This document shows, one piece after another, positions 25,906 through 33,617 of a stretch of 64,000 bases of DNA; position 1 is the first letter of the stretch; every line of letters starts with the position of its first letter. The notes beneath the pieces are model-generated. The model saw only the letters and a list, made by a program, of their open reading frames with translations, made no database searches and was not told the DNA's origin. Source of the DNA: Micromonospora okii (GTDB lineage: Bacteria > Actinomycetota > Actinomycetes > Mycobacteriales > Micromonosporaceae); the NCBI RefSeq assembly GCF_020884795.1, contig NZ_BBZF01000022.1:124001-188000 (forward strand), given 5' to 3'. The position numbers and the translations under genes were made by a program.

Positions 25906-26775
25906 CTACCGGCGGGGGAGGTCGCGGCCCCGCGCGGCGGGCCCGCCCGCCCCGCCATGGCGGACCAGCGGGAACACGGCGGCCAGGGCCAGCGCGCCGA
26001 CCACCGGGACCCAGCGGGGCTGGTGCCGCGCCAGGGTGCCGACCGCGCCCCCGAGGGCGTAGCTCGCGAGGGTGAGCAGCCCCAGCAGCGTGCCGAGCCG
26101 GGCGCGGCCCGCGTCCCTCCCGGTCAGCCAGCCGGCGGCGTGCTCGCCGGTCTTGGCCACCGTGCCCGACTGGTAGGCGATGTTGGTGGCGATCCCGGCC
26201 GTGTGCGTGATCAGCGTCGTCAGGGCCCCCATGGCGAGGGCGCCGGCGGCGGCGAGCGCGGCGCGGGAGGCCGGGTCGTGCCGCCCGTACGCCAGCAGCA
26301 CGTTGAGCACCGCCCAGAGCGCCAGCGCGACCTCGGCGGCGGCGAGCTTCACCACGGCGGGCGTCCGGCGGCGCGCCGCGCCCCGCAGCCAGGTGACGGT
26401 CCCCGTCCCGGCGGCGAACGCGATCAGCGAGGCCGCCGACGCCGGCCACGCCGGGTGCGCGCCGGCCGGTCCCATGCCGAGGAACACGGCGTTGCCGGAC
26501 TGGTTGGCGACGAAGGCGCCGTAGTGCAGGAAGGCGAAGGCGTCCAGGCCGCCCGCGACGCCGGTGGTCAACGCCAGGGCCACGAGCGGGTGCCGGAACT
26601 CCCGGCACGACTCCGCCGTGTCGCCCCCGCCGTCGCCGGTCGGCCGCCCGCTCAGCAGACCGGCCGCCTGCGGGACGGGGTTGACGCTGCCCGCGGGCCC
26701 GGACGGTGCGCGCGGGCGGGGCCGACGCGCGGCTGCCCGGCCCGTATCCGGTGTGCCATGTCCCCTCCCGCCCAC
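25906..26775 (-). CDS. DUF1275 (YoaK-type) membrane protein
   Basis: The ordered part begins at EFRHPLVALALTTGVAGGLDAFAFLHYGAFVANQSGNAVFLG, the DUF1275 signature (G.xDA..F......F....GN). Five to six more hydrophobic segments follow, including GALTTLITHTAGIATNIAYQSG and LGTLLGLLTLASYALGGAVG. Family members are usually ~220-240 residues, which fits a true start close to that segment. The frame stays open upstream, and the best in-frame candidate I see is the GTG at 26775 (289 aa), giving a basic, probably disordered leader. The N-terminus is therefore uncertain. Function in the family is unknown. It is transcribed toward the LacI gene and may share its regulation. Confidence 0.8.
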   Translation of the reverse strand: MGGRGHGTPDTGRAAARRPRPRAPSGPAGSVNPVPQAAGLLSGRPTGDGGGDTAESCREFRHPLVALALTTGVAGGLDAFAFLHYGAFVANQSGNAVFLGMGPAGAHPAWPASAASLIAFAAGTGTVTWLRGAARRRTPAVVKLAAAEVALALWAVLNVLLAYGRHDPASRAALAAAGALAMGALTTLITHTAGIATNIAYQSGTVAKTGEHAAGWLTGRDAGRARLGTLLGLLTLASYALGGAVGTLARHQPRWVPVVGALALAAVFPLVRHGGAGGPAARGRDLPRR

Positions 26776-26886
26776 GGTGCGCGCCGCCGGATACCCGCCC
26801 GGCCCCGCCGGAAACCGGTCGGGTGGGCCGCGCCCCCGGTGCCGGCGCGGACGACGAGCATCCAGAGAATCGCCCAATAGCGCGCG

Positions 26887-26936
26887 AACGTGACTATTCC
26901 GTCATTCGGCTACCAACCCCATGAATCCTCCCTAGA
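26887..26936 (+). promoter_or_regulatory. Possible ure operon promoter region
   Basis: The 289 bases before ureA hold no gene. GTGACTATTCCGTCAT (26888-26903) is an imperfect inverted repeat, and TAGAGT (26931-26936) could be a -10 box ~130 bases before the ureA start. No good -35 is visible. A GlnR-type nitrogen site was looked for and not convincingly found. Confidence 0.25.
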
Positions 26937-27064
26937 GTCGGTGGTGCACCTGGGAAGTCGGCGAGGTGCGAGACCCCGTCCGCTGACCGCTCCCGTACGC
27001 ACGGCGGACCCGCCCCGCCGACCGGCGAGGCGATTCCGCGACAGCTCCGCGAAGGATCAGAACA

Positions 27065-27367
27065 GTGCATCTCACACCGAAGGAATTCGACAAGCTGACC
27101 ATCCTCACGATGGCGGTGGTGGCCAATGCCCGCCGGGCGAAAGGGCTGAAGCTCAACCACCCGGAGGCCGTCGCGGTCATCTGCGCCGCCGCCCTGGAGG
27201 GGGCCCGCGAGGGAAAGACCGTCGAGGAGGTCATGGACCTTTCCCGCACCGTGCTCAAGGCGGACGACGTGATGCCCGGCGTGGGGCACATGATCCCGAT
27301 GGTCCAGGTTGAGGCGGTGTTCACCGACGGATCCCGGTTGGTGACCGTCCACTCGCCCATTCAGTAG
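27065..27367 (+). CDS. ureA: Urease gamma subunit
   Basis: 100 residues, exactly family size. MHLTPKEFDKLTILTMAVVANARRAKGLKLNHPEAVA is the canonical UreA N-terminus; ICAAALEGAREGKTVEEVM and GVGHMIPMVQVEAVFTDGSRLVTVHSPI complete it. It is one of three structural subunits of the nickel urease that hydrolyses urea to ammonia and carbamate in the cytosol. It starts with GTG and is the first gene of a nine-gene rightward operon, followed 43 bases later by ureB. Confidence 0.98.
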   Translation: MHLTPKEFDKLTILTMAVVANARRAKGLKLNHPEAVAVICAAALEGAREGKTVEEVMDLSRTVLKADDVMPGVGHMIPMVQVEAVFTDGSRLVTVHSPIQ

Positions 27368-27410
27368 TCAGCGAACGGAGACGGAGGTCTCCGAGGAGAG
27401 CGGGGGAGAC

Positions 27411-27872
27411 ATGGCGAAGCAGCATCCCGGCCCCAATTCCAAGCACCTGCGGCCCATCGGCGGCTACAAGCTCAGCGACCAGCCGCTGGAGCTCAACGAG
27501 GGCCGCCCGGTGACCGAGGTGGTCGTGCACAACACCGGCGACCGGCCCATCCAGGTCGGATCGCACTTCCACTTCTTCGAGGCCAACCGGTTCCTGGAGT
27601 TCGACCGGCCGGCCGCCTTCGGCAAGCGGCTGAACATTCCCGCCACGACGTCCATCCGCTTCGAACCGGGCGACCGCAAGACGGTGCAGTTGATTCCGTT
27701 CGGCGGCCTCCAGCGGGTGTACGGCTTCAACGGTCTGGTCCAGGGCTGGACCGGGGACGGCCCCATTCCGGCCTACCGGCCCGACAAGGCCGAGGCGATC
27801 CACAACGCAGAGACACGCGGCTTCAAGTCCAGCGGGCAGCCGGACCAGGGCGCGGACAAGAAGAAGCAGTAG
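27411..27872 (+). CDS. ureB: Urease beta subunit
   Basis: 153 residues. The core (IGGYKLSDQPLELNEGRPVTEVVVHNTGDRPIQVGSHFHFFEANRFLEFDR ... RLNIPATTSIRFEPGDRKTVQLIPFGG) is the UreB beta-sandwich. It is somewhat longer than the ~105-residue free-standing form, with a short N-terminal extension (MAKQHPGPNSKHLRP) and a basic C-terminal tail of ~35 residues ending KKKQ. The ATG follows CGAGGAGAGCGGGGGAG. It forms the trimeric urease together with UreA and UreC. Confidence 0.97.
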   Translation: MAKQHPGPNSKHLRPIGGYKLSDQPLELNEGRPVTEVVVHNTGDRPIQVGSHFHFFEANRFLEFDRPAAFGKRLNIPATTSIRFEPGDRKTVQLIPFGGLQRVYGFNGLVQGWTGDGPIPAYRPDKAEAIHNAETRGFKSSGQPDQGADKKKQ

Positions 27873-27920
27873 GCAAGCCATTCCGAGGCGCGCGCGCCGG
27901 ACCTGGAGCGGGAAAGAGCG

Positions 27921-29639
27921 ATGAGTCAGATTTCTCGGCAAGAGTACGCGGGCATGTTCGGCCCGACGACGGGCGACCAGATCCGGCTGGCCGACACCGA
28001 TCTCTACATCGAGATCGAGAAGGACCTGCGCGTCCTCGGCGACGAGGTCATGTACGGCGGCGGCAAGACGCTGCGCGACGGCATGGGCAGCAGCAGCCAG
28101 GCCACCAGCGCGGAGGGCGTCGTCGACCTGGTGATCACCAACGTGACCGTGGTCGACGCGCTGCTCGGCGTCGTCAAGGCCGACGTGGGCGTCAAGGACG
28201 GCAGGATCGCCGGCATCGGGAAGGCCGGCAACCCGAACATCATGGACGGGGTCACTCCGACCCTGGTGACCGGACCGGGCACCGACGCCATCTCCGGCGA
28301 GCACCTGATCCTGACCGCCGGGGGCATCGACGCCCACGTCCACCTCGTCACCCCGCAGCAGGTGTACGCCGCGCTCAGCAACGGCGTCACCACGCTGTGG
28401 GGCGGCGGCACCGGCCCCAGCGACAGCACTAACGGCGTCACCATCACCCCGGGGCCCTGGAACATCCACGCCATGATGCGCGCCGTCGAGAACCTGCCGA
28501 TCAACATCGGGCTGATGGGCAAGGGCAACAGCAGCGGGCGGGCCCCGCTGGTTGAACAGATCCTGGCCGGCGTGCCGAGCTTCAAGATCCACGAGGACTG
28601 GGGCGCGCCGCCGGCGGTGCTCCGGACCTGCCTGAGCGTCGCCGACGAGTTCGACGTGCAGATCAGCATCCACACCGACACCCTCAACGAGAGTGGCTAC
28701 ATCGAGGACACGATCGCCGCGTTCGAGGGCCGGACCATCCACACCTTCCACACCGAGGGCGCCGGCGGCGGGCACGCGCCGGACATCATCAAGGTCGCCG
28801 GCCAGATGAACGTGCTGCCCGGCTCGACCACGCCCACCGTGCCGTACGGCATCAACAGCCAGTCCGAGCTGTACGACATGATCATGGTTTGTCACAACTT
28901 CAATCCCAAGGTCCCCTCCGACGTCGCCTTCGTGGAGAGCCGCATCCGCACCGAGACCATCGCCGCCGAGGACGTGCTGCTGGACGAGGGCGTGATCTCG
29001 ATGATCCAGAGCGACTCGCAGGCCATGGGCCGGGTCGGGGAGACCTGGCTGCGCGCGATCCAGCTTGCCGGCCAGATGAAGAACGTGCGGGGCAAGCTCG
29101 CCGAGGACTCCGACGCCAACGACAACTTCCGGGTGCTGCGCTATGTCGCGAAGATGACCATCAACCCGGCGATCACCCAGGGCGTCTCGCACGTCATCGG
29201 CTCCATCGCCCCGGGCAAGCTCGCCGACCTCGTGCTCTGGGAGCCCGCCTTCTTCGGCGTGAAGCCGAAGATGGTGCTCAAGGGTGGGATGATCACCTGG
29301 TCCATCATGGGCGACCCGAACGCCTCCCTGCCCACGCCGCAGCCGGTCTACTACCGGCCGATGTTCGGTGCGACCGGCTCACAGGTCGCCAAGAACTGCG
29401 TGACGTTCGTGTCCAAGGCCGCCCACGAGGGCGGAATCGCCGAGAAACTGGGCCTGCAACGCCAGGTCATGCCGGTCTACCGGTGCCGCAACCTCACGAA
29501 GCGCGACATGGTCCGCAACGACCGCACGCCCAAGCTCGAGGTCGACCCCGAGACCTTCGCCGTGAAGATGGACGGCGTCCACGCCACCGTGCCGCCGGCC
29601 CGCGACCTCCCCATGAGCCAGCTCTACTTCTTCAGCTGA
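27921..29639 (+). CDS. ureC: Urease alpha (catalytic) subunit
   Basis: 572 residues, family length. The nickel ligands line up: His139 and His141 (DAHVHLVTPQQ), Lys222 to be carbamylated (FKIHEDWG), His251 (SIHTDTLNESG), His277 (HTFHTEGAGGGH) and Asp365 (QSDSQAMGRVGE). These are all offset +5 from the Klebsiella enzyme. The flap cysteine and catalytic histidine are present as Cys324-His325 (MVCHNFN). The usual second histidine of CHH is Asn326, a mild deviation. The ATG is preceded by GGAGCGGGAAAGAG. It needs UreD/E/F/G for nickel insertion, all encoded downstream. Confidence 0.98.
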   Translation: MSQISRQEYAGMFGPTTGDQIRLADTDLYIEIEKDLRVLGDEVMYGGGKTLRDGMGSSSQATSAEGVVDLVITNVTVVDALLGVVKADVGVKDGRIAGIGKAGNPNIMDGVTPTLVTGPGTDAISGEHLILTAGGIDAHVHLVTPQQVYAALSNGVTTLWGGGTGPSDSTNGVTITPGPWNIHAMMRAVENLPINIGLMGKGNSSGRAPLVEQILAGVPSFKIHEDWGAPPAVLRTCLSVADEFDVQISIHTDTLNESGYIEDTIAAFEGRTIHTFHTEGAGGGHAPDIIKVAGQMNVLPGSTTPTVPYGINSQSELYDMIMVCHNFNPKVPSDVAFVESRIRTETIAAEDVLLDEGVISMIQSDSQAMGRVGETWLRAIQLAGQMKNVRGKLAEDSDANDNFRVLRYVAKMTINPAITQGVSHVIGSIAPGKLADLVLWEPAFFGVKPKMVLKGGMITWSIMGDPNASLPTPQPVYYRPMFGATGSQVAKNCVTFVSKAAHEGGIAEKLGLQRQVMPVYRCRNLTKRDMVRNDRTPKLEVDPETFAVKMDGVHATVPPARDLPMSQLYFFS

Positions 29640-29695
29640 CCGCGCCGGGCCCGCCCCCGGCGGGCCACGGCGGACATCGCGCGAAAGGAACCAAC

Positions 29696-30259
29696 ATGCT
29701 CGTCGAGACGGTGCTCGGCAACGTCGGTGAGCCGGGCTGGGCCGAACGGCTCAGGGAGGCCAAGGTCGACGAACTGGTCCTCGACCAGTGGGACGCCCAG
29801 AAGAGCCGACTGCGCAGGACGACCAGCCTCGGCACCGAGCTGGCGTTGTCGCTGGCGCGCGGCGTACGGCTGCGCGACGGCGACGTCCTCGCCTGGGACG
29901 ACCTCACCGCCACCGCCGTGGTGGCCCGGGTCGCGCTCGGCGAGGTGATGGTCGTACACCTGGACGGGCTGCGCGGCGAGTCGCCGGAGCTGGTGATCCG
30001 CTCAGCGGTCGAGCTGGGCCACGCGATCGGCAACCAGCACTGGCCCGCGGTCGTCAAGGGCACGACGATGTACGTCCCCCTCACCGTGGACCGCAGGGTC
30101 ATGGACTCGGTGATGCGGACGCACGCCTTCACCGGCATCACCCACGAGTTCATCCCCGGCACCGAGATCATCGCCTACCTCGCCCCCCACGAGTCGCGGC
30201 GGCTCTTCGGCGGGGCGGACTCCACCCCGCACTCCCACCTGCCCGCCGACCTCAACTGA
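29696..30259 (+). CDS. ureE: Urease nickel metallochaperone UreE
   Basis: 187 residues. The N-terminal peptide-binding domain (MLVETVLGNVGEP ... LVLDQWDAQKSRLRRTTSLGTELALSLARGVRLRDGDVL) and the metal-binding domain (ELGHAIGNQHWPAVVKGTTMYVPLT) are typical; the His in GNQHW is the conserved nickel ligand. The C-terminus has only a modest His content (ADSTPHSHLPADLN) rather than a long poly-His tail. It delivers Ni2+ to the UreG complex. AAAGGAA precedes the ATG; it lies 56 bases after ureC and 12 before ureF. Confidence 0.95.
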   Translation: MLVETVLGNVGEPGWAERLREAKVDELVLDQWDAQKSRLRRTTSLGTELALSLARGVRLRDGDVLAWDDLTATAVVARVALGEVMVVHLDGLRGESPELVIRSAVELGHAIGNQHWPAVVKGTTMYVPLTVDRRVMDSVMRTHAFTGITHEFIPGTEIIAYLAPHESRRLFGGADSTPHSHLPADLN

Positions 30260-30271
30260 AGGAGCACGGCC

Positions 30272-30958
30272 GTGCCCACGATGGACGAGGCGCTGAGGCT
30301 GCTCCAGTTCGGCGACTCGGTCTTCCCGGTCGGCGCCTTCTCGTTCTCCAACGGCCTGGAGATGGCCGTCCAGCACGGGTCCGTCCACGACCGGGCCACC
30401 CTGCAGGAGTACGTCCGGACGGTGACCCGGCTCGCCGCCACCGGCGACGGCGTCGCGCTGCTCGCCGGGCACCGCGCCGCCGCGGCCGGGGACCTCGACC
30501 GGGTCCGGCGGGCCGACGAGGCCGTCCACCTACGCAAGATCAACGAAGAGATGCGCACCATGTCGGTCCGGATGGGGCGCAAGCTCGCCGAGGCCGCCAC
30601 CCGCATCGTCGGCGAGTCGCTGCTGCGCAAGCGCGTCGGCGACACCGGCGCCGGCGTCCCCGTGACCTACCCCGTGGCGCTGGGGGTGCTCTTCGCCGAG
30701 CTCGGCGTCGGCGAGGAGCAGGCCTTCGCCGCCCACCAGTACGGCGCGGCGTCGATGGTGCTGGGCGCGGCGATCCGGCTGATGCGGGTCGACCACCTCG
30801 ACGCGCAGTCGATCCTCTTCGCGGTCAACGAGCACGTCGCCGACGACTACCAGGACGCGCGGACGGCCACCCTCGACGACATGCAGGGCTTCGCCCCCCA
30901 CCTCGACGTCCTGGCCGGCGCGCACCAGCACGCACACGTCCGCATGTTCATGAGCTGA
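30272..30958 (+). CDS. ureF: Urease accessory protein UreF
   Basis: 228 residues of the all-helical UreF family: LLQFGDSVFPVGAFSFSNGLEMAVQHGSVHD at the N-terminus, EEQAFAAHQYGAASMVLGAAIRLMRVDHLDAQ and the helical C-terminus ending HQHAHVRMFMS. UreF joins UreD and UreG on the apo-urease and gates nickel delivery. The GTG start has AAGGAG a few bases upstream. Only 12 bases separate it from ureE. Confidence 0.95.
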   Translation: MPTMDEALRLLQFGDSVFPVGAFSFSNGLEMAVQHGSVHDRATLQEYVRTVTRLAATGDGVALLAGHRAAAAGDLDRVRRADEAVHLRKINEEMRTMSVRMGRKLAEAATRIVGESLLRKRVGDTGAGVPVTYPVALGVLFAELGVGEEQAFAAHQYGAASMVLGAAIRLMRVDHLDAQSILFAVNEHVADDYQDARTATLDDMQGFAPHLDVLAGAHQHAHVRMFMS

Positions 30959-30999
30959 GCCGCGACGAAGGCTCCCCAGCAGACCAAGGATTGATCACC

Positions 31000-31629
31000 A
31001 TGAAGTCAGCAAGTCGTATCGGCGTGGGCGGCCCGGTGGGCAGCGGCAAGACCGCCATCATCGAGACCGTCGTGCCCCGCCTCGTGGAGCAGGGGCTCCG
31101 CGTGCTCGTCATCACCAACGACGTGGTCACCACCGAGGACGCCAAGCACGTCCGGCGCGCGTTGACCGGCGTCCTGGTCGAGGAGCGCATCGTCGGCGTC
31201 GAGACCGGCGCCTGCCCGCACACCGCCGTCCGGGAGGACCCGAGCATGAACCTCGCGGCGGTCGAGGACATGGAGGCCCGCTTCCCGGACAGCGACGTCG
31301 TGCTCATCGAGAGCGGCGGCGACAACCTCACGCTGACCTTCAGCCCCGCCCTGGTCGACTACTTCATCTACGTCATCGACGTGGCGGCCGGCGACAAGAT
31401 CCCGCGCAAGAACGGGCCGGGCATCTCCAAGTCCGACATCCTCGTGATCAACAAGACGGACCTGGCGCCGTACGTCGACGCCGACCTCGACGTGATGGCC
31501 CGCGACGCGGAGGCGATGCGGGGCGGCAAGCCGTTCGTCTTCACCAACTGCAAGACCGGCGAGGGCGTCGACGACCTGGTCGCCCTCGTCCGCAGCAACG
31601 CGCTCTTCGACGCCGCGGTGCCCGCGTGA
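31000..31629 (+). CDS. ureG: Urease accessory GTPase UreG
   Basis: 209 residues of the SIMIBI GTPase class. The P-loop GVGGPVGSGKT lies at the N-terminus. TNDVVTTEDAKHVRR and GVETGACPHTAVREDPSMNL (the CPH nickel motif) follow, then DVVLIESGGDNLTLTFSP and NKTDLAPYVDADL as the base-recognition loop. It powers nickel insertion by GTP hydrolysis. Its stop overlaps the ureD start (GTGA). Confidence 0.97.
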   Translation: MKSASRIGVGGPVGSGKTAIIETVVPRLVEQGLRVLVITNDVVTTEDAKHVRRALTGVLVEERIVGVETGACPHTAVREDPSMNLAAVEDMEARFPDSDVVLIESGGDNLTLTFSPALVDYFIYVIDVAAGDKIPRKNGPGISKSDILVINKTDLAPYVDADLDVMARDAEAMRGGKPFVFTNCKTGEGVDDLVALVRSNALFDAAVPA

Positions 31630-32546
31630 TCTCGCTGGACTCCGTCCGCGAGCTGGCGCCCTACCAGGACCAACCGGCCCAGTTGCCCGCCGGGGCGAAC
31701 GGCAAGGTCGGCGTGCTGCGCCTCGGCTTCGCCCGGCGCGGCGACCGCACGATCCTCGCCGACCTCTACCGGCAGTCGCCGCTGCTGGTGCAGCGGGCGC
31801 TGTACTGGGACGAGGAGATGCCCGACCTGCCGTGCGTCATGGTCCTGACGACCTCCGGCGGGGTGCTCCAGGGCGACCGGCTGCGCATGGACGTCGACGT
31901 GGGCCCGGGCGCGCGGGCGCACGTGGTCACCCAGTCCGCCACCAAGATCCAGGAGATGGACGCCAACTACGGCACCCAGATCCAGAGCTTCACCCTCGCC
32001 GACGACGCCTACGTGGAGTTCCTCCCGGAGCCGGTGATCCCGTTCCGGCGCAGCCGGTTCGTCTCCCACACCCGGGTGCGGCTGCCGCGCAGCGCCACCA
32101 TGCTCTACGCCGAGGTGCTCCAGCCGGGCCGCAAGTACTACGGCGACGGGGAGATCTTCGCCTACGACCTCTTCTCCTCCGAACTGCGCGCGGAGCGGCC
32201 CGACGGGCGGGGGCTGTTCGTCGAGAAGTTCGTGGTGACGCCCGGCCGGTTCCCGGTCGCGCGGCTCGGGGTGATGGAGCGGTTCCACGTCTTCGGCAAC
32301 GTCGTGCTGCTGACCGACCCCGAGCGGGCCGCCCGCGTCCACGAGCGGACCGCCGCCGACCCCGTCTGGGACGAGGAGACGCCGCTGGCCACGGCCGTCA
32401 GCCGCCTGCCCAACGACGCCGGCCTCATCTTCAAGGTCCTCGGGCGGGAGACGGAGCCCGTGCGGGCGGCGGTGCGCGCCTTCTGCGTGGTCGCCCGCGA
32501 GGAAGCGACCGGGTGCACCTTCCCGCCGGCCTTCAGCTGGCGCTGA
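31626..32546 (+). CDS. ureD: Urease accessory protein UreD (UreH)
   Basis: 306 residues. Characteristic strings are GKVGVLRLGFARRGDRTILADLYRQSPLLVQRALYWDEEMPDLPCVMVLTTSGGVLQGDRLRMDVDV, AHVVTQSATKIQEMDANYGTQ and EPVIPFRRSRFVSHT. It is the scaffold that docks UreF/UreG to apo-urease. The GTG start overlaps the ureG stop by 4 bases, so translation is coupled. The C-terminal part is well preserved to SWR. Confidence 0.95.
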   Translation: MISLDSVRELAPYQDQPAQLPAGANGKVGVLRLGFARRGDRTILADLYRQSPLLVQRALYWDEEMPDLPCVMVLTTSGGVLQGDRLRMDVDVGPGARAHVVTQSATKIQEMDANYGTQIQSFTLADDAYVEFLPEPVIPFRRSRFVSHTRVRLPRSATMLYAEVLQPGRKYYGDGEIFAYDLFSSELRAERPDGRGLFVEKFVVTPGRFPVARLGVMERFHVFGNVVLLTDPERAARVHERTAADPVWDEETPLATAVSRLPNDAGLIFKVLGRETEPVRAAVRAFCVVAREEATGCTFPPAFSWR

Positions 32547-32564
32547 GCTGACAGGAGACCGCCG

Positions 32565-33590
32565 GTGACCGCCATCGCACGGAGCTGGAACGGGCTGAGC
32601 GACCGCAACCCCCTGGTCCAGTTCGTCGACGTGTGCCTGCGCGGGCCGGCGCAGGTCGTCTTCCAGAACAACCCGCTCAGCGGCCTGCTCATCCTCGCCG
32701 CCGTCGCCTGGGGGGCGTTCGAGAACGGGCAGCCCCGGGTCTTCGGCGGCGCGGTGGTCGGGCTGCTCGTGGGCACGGTGACCGCGCTGCTGCTGCGGGT
32801 CGACCGGGCATCCTGGCGCAAGGGGCTGTTCGGCTTCAACCCGGTGCTGACCGGGATCGCCGTGCCGACGTTCCTGGACCACCGGCCGCTGATGTGGCTC
32901 TACCTGGTGCTCGGCGCGGCGGCGACCACCGTGCTCACGCTCGCCCTGAACAACGTGTTCAAGCGGTGGGGCCTGACGGCGTTCACGTTCCCGTTCGTGC
33001 TCACCACCTGGTTCCTGCTGATGGCCGCCTACCAGTTCGACCGGTTCAGCGTCCTGACGAAGCTGACGCCGAAGTTCCCCGGCGGGGGCGACATCACGCG
33101 CGGCTCCTTCGACTGGGGGCTGCTGCCGTCCTTCCTGCGCGGGGTCTCCCAGGTCTTCCTGATCGACAGTTGGGTCAGCGGCCTGCTCATCCTCGTCGCC
33201 CTGCTGATCAACTCCCGGTGGTCGGCGCTCTTCGCCGTCGTCGGCAGCGTCGGCGCGATCCTGCTGGCGCTGTGGTTCGGCGCCGACGCCACGTCCCTGG
33301 AGAAGGGCCTGTTCGGCTTCAACGCGGTGCTGACCGCGATCGCGGTGGGGGCGGTGCTGCACCGCCCGGGCGTGCTGGTGACCGCCTACACCCTGTTCGG
33401 GATCGCCCTGACGCTCGTCGTGCAGATGGCGATGACGACGCTGCTCACCCCGCTGGGCATCCCGGTGCTGACCGGCCCGTTCAACGTCGCCACCTGGCTG
33501 TTGCTGCTGCCCGACCGGCACTTCGCCCCCGTACCCCACCACGAACGGGTCGAGGACGGCGTCGCCTCCGCCGTCCGGCGCTCCGTGTGA
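32565..33590 (+). CDS. Urea transporter (UT family channel)
   Basis: 341 residues made of two homologous halves, the UT-channel architecture: WRKGLFGFNPVLTGIAVPTF in the first half mirrors LEKGLFGFNAVLTAIAVGAVL in the second. FPFVLTTWFL and LTGPFNVATWLLLLP supply the matching pore-loop segments. About ten hydrophobic helices. It admits urea for the urease encoded just upstream. GTG start 18 bases after ureD, with AGGAGA upstream. Confidence 0.93.
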   Translation: MTAIARSWNGLSDRNPLVQFVDVCLRGPAQVVFQNNPLSGLLILAAVAWGAFENGQPRVFGGAVVGLLVGTVTALLLRVDRASWRKGLFGFNPVLTGIAVPTFLDHRPLMWLYLVLGAAATTVLTLALNNVFKRWGLTAFTFPFVLTTWFLLMAAYQFDRFSVLTKLTPKFPGGGDITRGSFDWGLLPSFLRGVSQVFLIDSWVSGLLILVALLINSRWSALFAVVGSVGAILLALWFGADATSLEKGLFGFNAVLTAIAVGAVLHRPGVLVTAYTLFGIALTLVVQMAMTTLLTPLGIPVLTGPFNVATWLLLLPDRHFAPVPHHERVEDGVASAVRRSV

Positions 33591-33617
33591 CCCGGTCCGA
33601 CAAGAAAGGGGCAGCTC

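Noticed and set aside
26880..27064. GlnR-type nitrogen operator before ureA
   Set aside because: GTGAC-N6-GTCAT is present but lacks the GAAAC-type second half; too weak to call.
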